From positions 32,733,983 through 32,797,982 of the forward strand of contig CM055907.1 in assembly GCA_029582155.1 (NCBI GenBank): 64,000 bases of DNA, written 5' to 3'. Positions within the stretch are counted from its first letter, which is position 1, and each line of letters starts with the position of its first letter. Shown in pieces: positions 24,420 to 34,918 of this stretch. The stretch is from Panopea generosa. Its lineage: Eukaryota > Mollusca > Bivalvia > Adapedonta > Hiatellidae. The translations under genes were made by a program, and so were the position numbers. The notes under the pieces were generated by a model. The model did not search any database and was not told the origin of the DNA. It worked only from the letters and a program-made list of their open reading frames with translations.

Positions 24420-25540
24420 AAGCATGACCTTGACCTTTGTATAACCTTGACATCTGACATAACGGTCTGAGTATTTCTACAGGTAAATGCAGGTGAAACA
24501 TCATCATGACATGCTGATCACTTGTGTTAAGCTATTTTAAAATCCCTCCATGTAAGACAAAGTTACAGACCAGAAATGAAATATTAAACAAACTGAAAGT
24601 GTGACCTTGAGGTAAGGTGTCTTAATGTGACACAACATGTCATGTTGATCAATTGATAAATTAAGCCAAGTGTTTTTGAAATCCATGTATGATATAAAGT
24701 TACAAAATGGACTTGAAACCTAAAACAGACTCAAAATGTTGTCATACAAACTCAAAGTGTGACCTTGACCTTTAAGGTCTGGGTCTAGGTCTTACGTGTG
24801 ACACGTCATCATGTCATCTTGATCCATTAAGCCAAGTTTAAGACAAAGTTACAACCAAGACACTCAATATGAAACAAATTGAGTTTGACCTTGACCTTTG
24901 AGGAAAGGTTCTGGGTCTTACATGTGACACTTAATTATGTCATGTTGACCAACTGAGCCAAATGTTTTTGAAATTTATCCAAAGGTGACAAAGTTACAGA
25001 CTGGACACGAAATCACAAACAGACTGAAAATGTTGTCAAACAAAGTTAAATTGTGACCTTGATCTTTGAAGTGGGAGCCTAGGTGTTAAGTGCAACATGT
25101 CGTCATGTTATGTTGATCATTTGTAGCAACTAGCATGTATTTATAAACTCCATCCAAGCATGACAAAGTTACAGGCCGGACATGAAATCTCACACGGACA
25201 AAAATTGTTGTCAAACAAACTCAATGTGACCTTGACCTTCGAAGCATGTGGGTTTTACACATGACACTTCATCATGTCATGCTGATGAATTGAGCCAAGT
25301 GTTTTTGAAATTCATCCATAGGTGACAAAGTTACAAACCGGACACGAAATCTCAATCAGACTGAAAGTGTAATCAAACAAAGTTAAATTGTAACCTTGAC
25401 CTTTGAATTAGGAGTCTAAGTGTAACACGCAACATGTCGCTATGCTATGTTGATCATTTGTAGCAAGTATTAACAAAATCCATCTATGCATGACAAAGTT
25501 ACAGGCCGTACACCAAATACCGGACTGACGTTGCAATTAC
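24420..25540. repeat. Array of about seven units carrying TGACCTTGACCTTTG
   Basis: Seven diverged copies at about 24,424, 24,601, 24,761, 24,889, 25,056, 25,227 and 25,393 (130-180 bp apart) share a TGACCTTGACCTTTG-like core, CATCATGTCATGTTGATC and GACAAAGTTACA. The core contains TGACCTTGA, the complement of TCAAGGTCA, which is an extended nuclear-receptor half-site (ERR, SF-1/FTZ-F1 type). No protein is encoded. Confidence 0.8.
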
Positions 25541-26262
25541 TATATGCCACCCCAAAAATTTGGGGGAGGGGTGCATAAAAATGGCATACATGGAGTAAAT
25601 TTTGGTCATTTTGTAACCGGTTGAAAATATTGTATAAATGGTTTATAAAGATGAATAAAACAATATTTTATGGTATTTTTATGACATTAAAATCACATTA
25701 AAACAAAATGACATGGTGTATTTTTTTTTTAAATAAATCATTATTTTACAATAATGACACGGTATTAATTTAAGGCTTTTTATTATAAGTCATTTGTACA
25801 ATATTTATTATTAGTAGTACTGTGAAATATCTGTAGTTTGTTACATTTACGACACGAATGGACTTGTGTATTTTAGAATAATAAATTGTCTTTTTATATT
25901 TTTAAATGTATGTTTTATGTATGCACAGGCTATTATTATTATATTATTATAATAATACATGTTCTCCAATTCAACCAAATCCTATATGTATGACTTGGTG
26001 TTGAACTTCATTAAGACCCAATTACATGTGGTTAAAAACTCTTTCATTAATAATTTGTTTGAAATGTGCATTAATATACTTTTGATTTGATAAATTTAAT
26101 GTGTATATGCAATAATTTGCTTTGAATTTTACTAGAATATGTAATTGCTTATTGATTTAATAATAATGTTATAAAATTTACAATGTTTGCATGTTGCTAG
26201 GTTTAACATTTATATTATAGTTAAAGAGTAACACGTGGATCACATAATAGGACCCATTAACA
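25541..26262. other. AT-rich intergenic DNA
   Basis: No gene seen. It includes GGTCATTTTGTAACCGGTTG at about 25,603, the inverted counterpart of the motif cluster at 26.3-26.5 kb. Confidence 0.45.
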
Positions 26263-26289
26263 CCTCTTTCAGGTTACAAACTCTAACAA

Positions 26290-26525
26290 AGGAAGGTTTA
26301 CGAAATGACCAATAATGTGACCAAAAGTAGTCAACTATGTAGTCATTTTTCATTTAAATATTAAGTGTTTATAACACAATTATCAGAAAAATACCACAAA
26401 ATATTGTTTTATTCATCAAAATGTTCCACCGGTTACGAAATTACCAAGATTTTAAACCGGTTACGAAATGACCGAAAAAACGGTTACGAAACGACTACGA
26501 AAATGACTCGGTTACGAAATGACCT
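26290..26525. repeat. Cluster of GGTTACGAAATGACC motifs
   Basis: Five or so copies of ACCGGTTACGAAATGACC or close variants at about 26,296, 26,429, 26,458, 26,481 and 26,508, with an inverted copy 0.8 kb to the left. They could be the decayed ends of a fold-back or TIR element. The open frame spanning 26,365-26,796 runs through these motifs and is not convincing as a protein. Confidence 0.55.
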
Positions 26526-26529
26526 CAAC

Positions 26530-27200
26530 TCACTACTATTATATGTTTATTTCATAATTGTATATAACGTCATTTGCAACCATATTCATGAGCGACTAAC
26601 TTTCGGAAAATGCTGTATAGAGAAACAGTTTCTAAAGGATTACCTGATGTCATACACCTATTATATCCATTCGAATCTACCTTGTTGGAGAGTTATTTCC
26701 GGGTACTACTCGACCCCTAAAACCCGGTCAAATTCCGGCCGATCCGGTCACTTTTCGGCCGTAGAGAAAAGGCAAATGTGGCGTGTATACTTGTGACTGT
26801 GATGTTAAACTGCCATAATCCCAATAATTATGTACTGCCCTTGACATTTATATCAAGAAAATATATGAAAAATTAAATAATGCCTTAAATTTGGTCTTGA
26901 AATTTACCTTTTTTGACAATTTTTCGCCGTTTTTTTTTTAATTCCGGCTGAGTTTGAATGGTTGTTTAAAGTATATTCGCTGTAAATAACCATGGTTTTA
27001 ATCAATTCTTACAAAGTTTAAGATATGCTGAATCTATAACAATGAAAATAACACCAAAATCAATAACATATAATTGTTTATTTTGCTCGATACAGAGCAC
27101 ATATAATTTCTTTAAAAACCTGGCAATTTCGCCGGTGTGGTGTATTTACCGCACGTTGTAAGATTTAGACTATTAATTTGAATTAGTTTGCTACTATAAT
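26530..27200. other. AT-rich intergenic DNA, nothing recognised
   Basis: No tandem repeat or recognisable protein-coding stretch. Confidence 0.45.
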
Positions 27201-27202
27201 AG

Positions 27203-27235
27203 TCTGTCTGTTTGTCTGCCTGCCTGCCTGCCTGT

Positions 27236-27268
<33 letters not shown>

Positions 27269-27322
27269 TGTCTGTCTGTCTGTCTGTATGTCTGTCTGTC
27301 CGTCTGCATGTCTGTCTGTCCA
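27203..27322. repeat. (CTGC/CTGT)n tetranucleotide microsatellite
   Basis: About 30 tetranucleotides alternating between CTGC and CTGT blocks. The long minus-strand frame rich in Arg, Gln, Thr and Asp across it is a repeat artefact. Confidence 0.95.
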
Positions 27323-27329
27323 TCCATCT

Positions 27330-27748
27330 ATCTATCTACTTGTGATTGTGATATGCCATAGATAAAAGATACATCAAACATATTTACATAAATAAGAGTA
27401 AAATAACATGCGTTAACATGCATTGTTAATAAAGTATTAGACCAGTTGACACAATCTTATTTGGAGAATCTGTTGGAATCACCGAGTATACGAGAGTTGA
27501 TACCAAAAGTGTCGGTGAGTTTCAATGTTATGTCATTATTTCATTGTATTCGTATAAGTTACAAGTATTAAGATATTCAATGTTATTATTGATATTGTTT
27601 TATACAAAATTAAAACAATTTTAGACGAAATATTTTCACTGTTTTACTATATAGTGCTTGATGGTTTGCGAGGCCTTGCGTGTGTGAATATGAGTGTACA
27701 TATATATTATCTATCATGGATGATATATGGAAGTTAAGATATTTATTT
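27330..27748. other. AT-rich intergenic DNA, nothing recognised
   Basis: Unique-looking sequence between the microsatellite and satellite B. No gene signal. Confidence 0.45.
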
Positions 27749-30264
27749 ACTTTATTTAGCCATATATAATGGCACCAGCAGGATGTACATCATGTAGTAA
27801 CTATGATTGTAAGAACCATACTTTATCAAGCCGTATATAACGGCACCACAAGGATGTACACTATGTAGTAACTATGATTGTAAGACCCATACTTTATTAC
27901 GCCATATATAACTGCACCATTAGGATGTACATCATACAGTAACTATGATTATAAGAACCATACTTTATTAAGCAGTATATTACGGCACCAGCAGGATGTA
28001 CATCATGTAATAACTATGATTATAAGAACCATACTTTATCAAGCCGTATATAAACGGGACCACCAGAATGTACATCATGTAGTAAGACCCATAATTTATC
28101 AAGACGTATATAACGGCACCACAAGGATATACATAATGCAGTAACTATGATTGTAAGAACCATACTTTATTAAGCCGTATATAACTTCACCACAAGGATG
28201 TACATCATGCAGTAACTATGATTGTAAGAACCATACTTTATTAAGTCGTATATAACTGCACCACAAGGATGTACATCATGCAGAATCTATGATTGTAAGA
28301 ACCATACTTTATTAAAACGTATATAACGGCACCACAATCATGAACATCATGCAGTAACTATGATTGTAAGAACCATACTTTATTAAGTCGTATATAACTG
28401 CACCACAAGGAAGTACATCATCCAGTAACTATAATTGTAAGACCCATACTTTATTAAGCCGTATATAACGGCACCACCAGTATGTACATCATCCAGTAAC
28501 CATACGTTATTAAGCCGTATATAACGGCACCACCAGTATGTACATCATCCAGTAACCATAATTTATTAAGCCGTCTATAACTACACCACCAGGATGTACA
28601 TCATCCAGTAACTATGATTGTAAGAACCATACTTTATTAAGCCGTATATAACTAAACCACCAAGATGTACATCATGCAGTAACTATGATTGTAAGAACCA
28701 TTCTTTGTTAAACCGTATATAACGGTACCACAAGGATGTACATCATACTGTAATTATGATTATAAGAACCATACTTTATCAAGCCGTATAAAACGGCGTA
28801 ACAAGGATGTACATCATATAGTAACTATGATTGTAAGACCCATACTTTATTACGCCGTATATAACGGCGCCGCAAGTATGTACATCATACAGTTACTATG
28901 ATTGAAAGAACCATACTTTATTAAGCCGTATATAACGGCACCTCAAAGATGTACGTCATGCAGTAACTATGATTGTAAGACCCATACTTTATTATGCCGT
29001 ATATAACGGCACCGCAAGGATGTACATCATGTACTTACTATGATTGCAAGAACCATACTTTATTTGGCCGTATATAACTGCACCACAAGGATATACATCA
29101 TTCAGTAACTATGAATGTAAGAACAATACTTTATTAAGCCGTATACAACTACACCACCAGGATGTACTTCATGCAGTTACTATGATTGTAAGAGTCATAC
29201 TTTATTTAGCTGTATATAACAGCACCACCAGGATGTACATCATGTAGTAACCCATACTTTATTAAGTCGTACACATCGTCACCACCAGGATGTACATCAT
29301 GTAGTAACTATGATTGTAAGACCCATACTTTATCAAGCCGTACACATCGTCACAACCAGGATGTACATCATAAATTTACTATGATTGTTAGACCCATACT
29401 TTATTCAGCCGTATATAACTGCACCACAACGATGTACATCATACAGTAACTATGATTGTTAGACCCATACTTTATTAAGCCGTATATAACATCGCCACCA
29501 GGATGTACATCATATAGTAAATATGATTTTAAGAATCATACTTTATTAAGACGTATATAACTGCACCACAAGGATGTACACCATGCAGTAACTATGATTG
29601 TAAGACCCAGACATTTTTAAACCGTATATAACGGCACCACAAGGATATACATCATGCAGTTAATATGATTGTAAGACCCATACTTTATAAAGCCGTATAT
29701 AACGGCACCACAAGGATGTACATCATGGCGTAACTATGATTGTAAGAACCATACGTTATTAAGCCATATATAACGGCACCACAAGGATGTACGTCATGTT
29801 AGACAGATACTTTATTAAGCCGTTTATAACGGCACCACAATGATGTACATCATGTAGTTACTATGATTGTAAGAACCATATTATATTAAGCAGTATCAAT
29901 CGCCACCATTATGATAGACATCATGCAGAAATTATGATTTCAAGAACCATACTTTATTAAGCCGTATATAACGGCCCCATCAGGATAGACATTCTGCATT
30001 AACTATGATTGCAAGAACCATACTTTATTAAGCCGTATATAACGGAAGGAAAAGCATATTCACCTGGCAGTAAGAACCATACTTTTTTAGGCCGTGTAAA
30101 AAAGACACCATAAAAATAGGCATCGTGCAGTTACTATGGTTGCAAGAACCATACTTCATTAAGCCGTATTTGACGGCACCATCAGAATGGACATCATGCA
30201 GTTAGTATAATTGTAAGAACATACTTCATTAAGCCGTATATAACGACACCATCAGGACAGACAT
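27749..30264 (+). repeat. Satellite B, block 1 (plus orientation, about 70-bp unit)
   Basis: Tandem units of about 70-71 bp carrying GCCGTATATAACGGCACCA, GGATGTACATCATG, AGTAACTATGATTGTAAG and CCATACTTTATTAAG. The plus orientation is defined here by TATATAACGGCACC. Units are diverged from one another, with many single changes and some deletions. The centre of each unit is a near-palindrome, GCCGT-TATATA-ACGGC. The block ends abruptly at the CAGGGG end of a hAT-like element. Confidence 0.95.
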
Positions 30265-31320
30265 CAGGGGCGGATCCAGGATTTTTTCCCAGTTGGGGTC
30301 CAAATTTGAATTTTGTATAGATTTGATGTGGATGTTAGCCGTTTCATTTTTAAACGTTTCCAGTTCTAACCGCGCGGAGGTCTCCACTTCTAGAACCGTC
30401 TTTTTTCTCTCTTTTTTTTCTTATCCGTATTAAACCGATGTATTGAAAAGCCAAGCTGTTCTTACACATAGGTCTAGACTTTTAATAGCATTGCTTTATA
30501 TTTTATATATATTTCTTTTTTCATATTAATAGTTTGTCTATTTTTTAATCGAGTTTTAACCAATAGGGTGTCTTCAGGTTAAGAAACATATTTATTCTTA
30601 TTAGCTAGATTTTTGGGTCATTCTCATTCAGCACAGTCAGATGAAAAGACTACGCTCGACTGAAAAAGCCTTCTATTGCTTGTCTTAAATCTTTGGACAA
30701 TATCATAAGTTCAATATCCATTGAATGATGTAAATGCATCAAACCCAGCCCATTTAATTTCTCCTCGTGCATTGTATTGCGCATATAATTTTTTTTATTC
30801 TCCTGAGCCCAGAAAAAAAATCTCTGCTTCGCATGAAGTAATCGGTAAAACCCAACCTACTTGAATAAGTGTCTTCATATTTGGAAATATGTCTTCATCC
30901 ACTTCGTTGTAAAGGGATACGGGTCACACAGGCTGTCAAATTGATCGACTTCCTATTTCTGACAATAACTTTTCCATTCTTTAATTTCCTTTAATAAATC
31001 CTGGGACGAAATGCAGTTAAGATCAGTTTCCCAAAACATCAGCTGATGAGAAAGTCTCGTCAGCTCTTCTTCGCCAAGTTCAGTTATGTTGGATGGTAAT
31101 AAAGAGCATATAGAATATGCTGATGTATCTTCGGTTTTGAAGGAATGGAATGGCCAATGTAGACTTGAAATATTCCATTGGTTCTGTTGTGTTAACATTT
31201 GCTCTATGCTCTTGTTTATATTGACTGCGCATGTGCGGCGGCCATCTTGTTTCTATTATATACGCATAGACGGCCATTTTGGATGTGTGCGCGGCGGCCT
31301 CTTTGGGTGCAAGCAAACGG
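30265..31320 (-). mobile_element. hAT-family transposon fragment
   Basis: The right-hand (3') end is CAGGGGCGGATCCAGG at 30,265, a typical hAT terminal inverted repeat. A decayed hAT transposase runs towards it on the minus strand. The opposite terminus was not found; sequence beyond 31,320 is unrelated, so the element is 5'-truncated or interrupted. A partly similar CTGGATTCCCCC lies at about 40,969, just where satellite B resumes, but it is too diverged to claim as the partner end. Confidence 0.7.
30645..31316 (-). pseudogene. hAT transposase C-terminal region, frameshifted
   Basis: Three frames on the minus strand line up with the C-terminal half of ZMYM1/KIAA1586-type hAT transposases. 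First, within 31,316-31,080, comes RANVNTTEPMEYFKSTLAIPFL. Second, within 31,198-30,953, comes LLPSNITELGEEELTRL with a following TDLN. Third, from about 30,900 to 30,700, comes the hAT dimerisation motif: DIFPNMKTLIQVGWVLPITS, a CEAE block and, after one frameshift, LRRIKKNYMRNTMHEEKLNG with LGLMHLHHSMDI. These are hallmark segments in the right order. At least two frameshifts and the missing N-terminal BED and catalytic parts make it non-functional. Confidence 0.8.
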
Positions 31321-31374
31321 GCACCATCTTGGATGAGTCATGGTACTATATTTAGAAACAAGCGACCATGTTGG
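31238..31374. promoter_or_regulatory. Cluster of GCCATCTTGG-type (YY1-like) motifs
   Basis: Five variants lie within 140 bp: GGCCATCTTG at 31,240, GGCCATTTTGG at 31,272, GGCCTCTTTGG at 31,295, ACCATCTTGG at 31,323 and ACCATGTTGG at 31,365. The complement CAAGATGGC is the YY1 consensus core. The stretch is more GC-rich than its surroundings. Function is inference; it could equally be a degenerate short tandem repeat. Confidence 0.4.
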
Positions 31375-31900
31375 AGGCTATGATTAGGAACTCATTTGCA
31401 TATAAGTATGTCACTTGTTTTCGCGGAACGGTATGGGTACTGAGCGGTAATCAATGGAATAATGTTTTAACTCTAAAGTAAAAGTATCAGTGGCACACTT
31501 TGGTATTAACTGACTCCATTGTTTATACCACTATCTGATAATGCGAACGGCCATTGAAGGTCAGGACCTCTTATCAGACGGAGCCACTCTACTGACCGTT
31601 TTTACTTTTTAGAGTTTTTCGGAATACCATGTACGAAACATCCTTATGACATAGTATATTCCTTTGTAATGTCATAAAGTCGAGACGAGGCACACAGTTT
31701 TCTATACATGGCAAAGCAATAAAACAAAGTAGATGAACTATAACAAAATCATGACCACTCTGGAAAAAAACACGTCCGTTCCCTTCCAAAGCCGGAGAGC
31801 AAATGTTAGAATGTACGCCTGTGTTATCACGTATTTTTGATTATTTCACAACTATTGCATCAGTCTCACACTATGTGATCACAAGTGATATCACAAGTGA
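31375..31900. other. Unassigned DNA
   Basis: A 66-codon minus-strand frame at 31,589-31,789 is not recognised. An ATCACAAGTGATATCACAAG short palindromic repeat lies near 31,880. Confidence 0.4.
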
Positions 31901-31915
31901 TATTTTGCACACGCA

Positions 31916-32296
31916 CTACTTTTGCGCACGGTCTATTTTAAGCTCTGACATTTCACAATCATGTCGAGTGTTTTTTCCTGTTGAAGGTCTTATCCTGTCA
32001 GTCCAAGCCAAGTGTTTTTTCCTCTTGAAGGTCTTTTCCAGTATGTCCATGTCAAGTGTTGTTTCCCGTTGAAGGTCCGTGTCAAGTGGAGCTACAGTTA
32101 CTGTCTGTGGTGATGTTTCGTAGTTAACATCATTGCAAAAAATAATTTTGCAATATAGACTTCCGTCTATTTTATTGGCTCCAGCATGCACCGTCTCCTC
32201 CTCCCATGGGTTAGGACCGGATATATGTACCCATGCATCCGCTAAAAATATAGAACACAAGACTTAATGTACGTATACTTGTACTATACTGTATAT

Positions 32297-32369
<73 letters not shown>

Positions 32370-32517
32370 TGAAAGTATACTTACATAGGAAATGACAACC
32401 AGATCCACTTGACACCAGGAATATCACAAGATCCGTTAACTCAATAACAACGCTAAAAAACAGGGTTGTTGCTTTTTTCAAAGCACTGGTGAATGTATTG
32501 GCAGTGTTGACATCCAT
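31916..32517 (-). CDS. Possible two-exon gene of unknown function
   Basis: Exon 1 would run 32,517-32,385: it starts with ATG (MDVNTANTFTSALKK), contains a hydrophobic stretch at about residues 17-35 (FFSVVIELTDLVIFLV), and ends at a strong donor, CCTAT|GTAAGTAT. Exon 2 would run 32,241-31,916 from a TATTTTTAG acceptor. The phases agree (1 plus 2), giving 152 residues to a TAG stop, starting DAWVHISGPNPW in exon 2. The intron holds the (ACAG)n microsatellite. A signal anchor or uncleaved signal peptide is possible. Against a real gene: the 3' half is a 44-bp tandem repeat that changes frame with each copy, no homologue was recognised, and the island is full of transposons. It could be part of a mobile element. 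Confidence 0.35.
31965..32095. repeat. 44-bp tandem repeat, three copies
   Basis: TTGAAGGTC with CAAGTGTT recurs with starts at 31,981, 32,025 and 32,069, exactly 44 bp apart. As 44 is not a multiple of three, each copy is read in a different frame by the overlapping predicted exon. Confidence 0.85.
32297..32369. repeat. (ACAG)n microsatellite
   Basis: About 18 uninterrupted ACAG units. On the minus strand they read as CTGT and lie in the proposed intron. Long Cys-Leu-Ser-Val frames are artefacts. Confidence 0.97.
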
Positions 32518-32552
32518 ATTGTTAAAGTTTTACGTCTGATGTGTAAGAATAA

Positions 32553-33418
32553 AGATAAAGTGTTTAAATGTCGTAATTCATGTACAATATGGACAGCTTT
32601 ATTTGTTATCCCCATCTAAGGAGAAAGTGTTTTGCCGGATAGAAGAGTCCAGTCGTTTTCCGGATTGTACACTGTGTCCATTTCAATGACCATTTTCCGG
32701 GGTTGTACTAGGCTAAAATACATTTTTTTAACAAGTAAAAAAAAACATTGGTAAAAGTTCATCATTTTAAAAAATAGATAATGTCATTAGCTTTAGAAGC
32801 ACTCTTTTATTTAAAATGGATATAAAAATCATTACTTGATAAAAACAAAAAAAAACAAAAGGGCGCCATCTTGGATGACCTTGTTACCCAATCGTATCAA
32901 TCGATAGATCTTTTGATACTGAATAGTATGGTTTCGATTTTAATATTCTAACTATATTATTACTTCATTCAATTTTTCACAAAACACCACAGAGAAAAGA
33001 ATTAAAGAGACAATTTCGACCAGGAATCTCCAAAAATAGAAAATTAAAAAAGTTGTACATTTAAATGGAGAACTTCAGAATCTACAGACGTTATTATTAT
33101 CTACTTGAATTGGGAACAACGAATGTGAGAGACAGGAAACTGATGATTGAACATATTATTCCTGAGCAACTAGATGTAGTCAGTACTGTTGTACGCCATA
33201 TCTTGGAATCCAGGATACCTATCATGGACAGAGATTCTGATTATTTTCGTCAGAAGAGGCACATACTGAACGTCATTGCTGGACATACCGTGCCATTCAG
33301 AAGAAAACGCAGCCTGTTGTTAGGTCAGCACAAACTTATCCCGAGACTACTACGAGCATTCTATTTCAGACATACCATGCGAGTAGAAATAAGTACCATA
33401 GAAGAATAAACAAACAAA
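32553..33418. repeat. Left arm of a large inverted repeat
   Basis: This 866-bp arm reappears as its reverse complement at about 34,919-35,798 with few differences by eye, including GCGCCATCTTGG, TTTGCCGGATAGAAGAGTCC and CCGGATTGTACACTGTGTCC. The arm carries one ORF reading towards the palindrome centre. The simple-sequence core between the arms continues the symmetry (ACC repeats on the left, GGT on the right). Confidence 0.9.
33065..33409 (+). CDS. Basic 114-residue protein of unknown function, in left arm
   Basis: An ATG-to-TAA frame of 114 residues ends nine bases before the ACC repeats start. It is rich in Arg and His (about pI 10 by inspection). Segments are YYYLLEL near 9-15, IIPEQLDVVSTVVRHIL near 31-47, IPIMDRDSDYF, then TVPFRRKRSLLLGQHKLIP at about 78-96 and a final LLRAFYF. 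The layout (a helical N-terminal part ending in H-I-L-x-x-x-I-P, then basic F-R-R-K-R-S-L-L and a hydrophobic L-I-P-x-L-L) resembles short proteins I recall from invertebrate Polinton/Maverick-type elements. That likeness is by eye and unproven. The second copy in the right arm is broken, so this is the better one. No signal peptide is seen. Confidence 0.45.
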   Translation: MENFRIYRRYYYLLELGTTNVRDRKLMIEHIIPEQLDVVSTVVRHILESRIPIMDRDSDYFRQKRHILNVIAGHTVPFRRKRSLLLGQHKLIPRLLRAFYFRHTMRVEISTIEE

Positions 33419-34918
33419 ACTGACACCACACCCACAATAGCCACCACCACCACAGCTACCACCACCACAGCCACAACCACGACCACCACCACCACCGCTT
33501 CCACCACCGTAGCCCCACCACCACCACAACAACAACAATAGTCACCACCATCACCACAACCACAGCAACCACAACCACCACAGCCATCTACATCACTACA
33601 GACATCACCATCACCACATCCACCACCATTACCACAGACACCACCATCACCACCGCCATCACCACCGTACCCCCACCACGGCGGTGATGGTGGTGTCTGT
33701 GGTGATGGTGGTGGTTGTGGTGGTTGTTGTGGTTGTGGTGGTGGTGACTATTGTGGTGGTGTTGGTGGTGGTGGGACTACGGTGGTGGTGGAGGTGGTGA
33801 TGGTGGTGTCTGTGGTGATGGTGTATGTGGTGATGGAGGTGGCTGTGGTGGTGGTGGTTAATGTGGTTGTGGTAGTGGTGATGACTTTTGTAGTGGTGGT
33901 GGTGGTGGTGGCGGTGATGGTTGTGGCTGTGGTGATGGTGGTGGCTGTGATAGCGATGGTTGCTGTTGTTGTGGTGGTGGTGGTGACTATTGTGGTGGTG
34001 GTGGGGCTACGGTGGTGGTGGTGGTGGTGGTGGTGGCGGTGATGGTGGTGCCTGTGGTGATGGTAGTGGCTGTGTTGGTGGTGGTTGCTGTGGTTGTGGT
34101 GGTGACTTTTGTGGTGGTGGTGGTGGCGGTGATGGTTGTGGCTGTGGTGATGGTGGTGGCTGTGATAGCGATGGTTGCTGTTGTTGTGGTGGTGGTGGTG
34201 ACTATTGTGGTGGTGGTGGGGCTACGGTGGTGGTGTTGGTGGTGGCGGTGGTGGTGGTGTCTGTTGTGATGGAGGTGGCTGTGGTGATGGTGGTTGCTGT
34301 GGTTGTGGTGGTGGTGGTGGTGACTATTGTGGTGGTAGTGGTGGTGGGGCTACGGTGGTGGTGGTGGTGATGTTGGTGTCTGTGGTAATGGATGTGGCTG
34401 TGGTGGTGGTGGTGGTGGTTGCTGTGGTTGTGGTGGTGCAGGTGACTATTGTGATGGTGGTGGTGGAGGTGGTGCTGGTGGTGTCTGTTGTGGTGGTGGT
34501 TTTTGTGGTGTTGGTGGTGGTGGTTGGGCTGCGGTGGTGGTGGTGTCTGTGGTGATGGAGATGGCTGTGTTGGTTGTGGTTGCTGTGGTTGTGGTGGTGG
34601 TGGTGAATATGTGGTGGTGGTGGGGCTAAGGTGGTGGTGGCAGTGGTGATGGTGGTGTCTGTGGTGATGGTGGTGGTGTCTGTGGTGATGGTGGTGGTTG
34701 TGATGTGGTGGTGGTGACTATTGTGGTGGTGGTGGTGATGGTGACTATTGTGGTGGTGGTCGTCGTGGTGGTCGTGGTTGTGGCTGTGGTGTAGTAGCTG
34801 TGGTGGTGGTGGCTATTGTGGTGGTAGTGGTGGTGACTATTGTGGTGGTCGTGGTTGTGGCTGTGGTGGTGGTAGCTGTGGTGGTGGTGGCTATTGTGGA
34901 TGTGGTGTCAGATTTGTT
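33419..34918. repeat. Palindromic (ACC)n/(GGT)n core
   Basis: The left part (to about 33,676) reads ACC/CCA triplets on the plus strand; from about 33,677 the strand switches to GGT. The turn is at about 33,670-33,685 (CCCCACCACGGCGGTGATGG). The GGT side is about five times longer and has its own period of about 215 bp, marked by TAGCGATGGTTGCTGTTG at about 33,952 and 34,166 and by GACTATTGTGGTGGTGGTGG. G-rich strands of this type can form quadruplexes, and the palindrome can form a hairpin. Gly-, Val- and Trp-rich frames throughout are artefacts. Confidence 0.93.

Noticed and set aside
26365-26796. 143-codon plus-strand frame
   Set aside because: The first third is made of GGTTACGAAATGACC repeat motifs and the rest has no recognisable domain or splice signals.
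27112-27327. Minus-strand frame with Asp-Arg-Gln-Thr repeats
   Set aside because: Direct translation of the tetranucleotide microsatellite.
31916-32072. Relation between LEKTFKRKKH here and LEKIFKRKKK in the 63.5-kb exon
   Set aside because: In the 32-kb locus the motif comes from a 44-bp tandem repeat read in changing frames, so the similarity is probably chance.
33350-33538. Gly-rich minus-strand frame at the left arm/core boundary
   Set aside because: It is the antisense of the ACC repeat and the end of the left-arm ORF.
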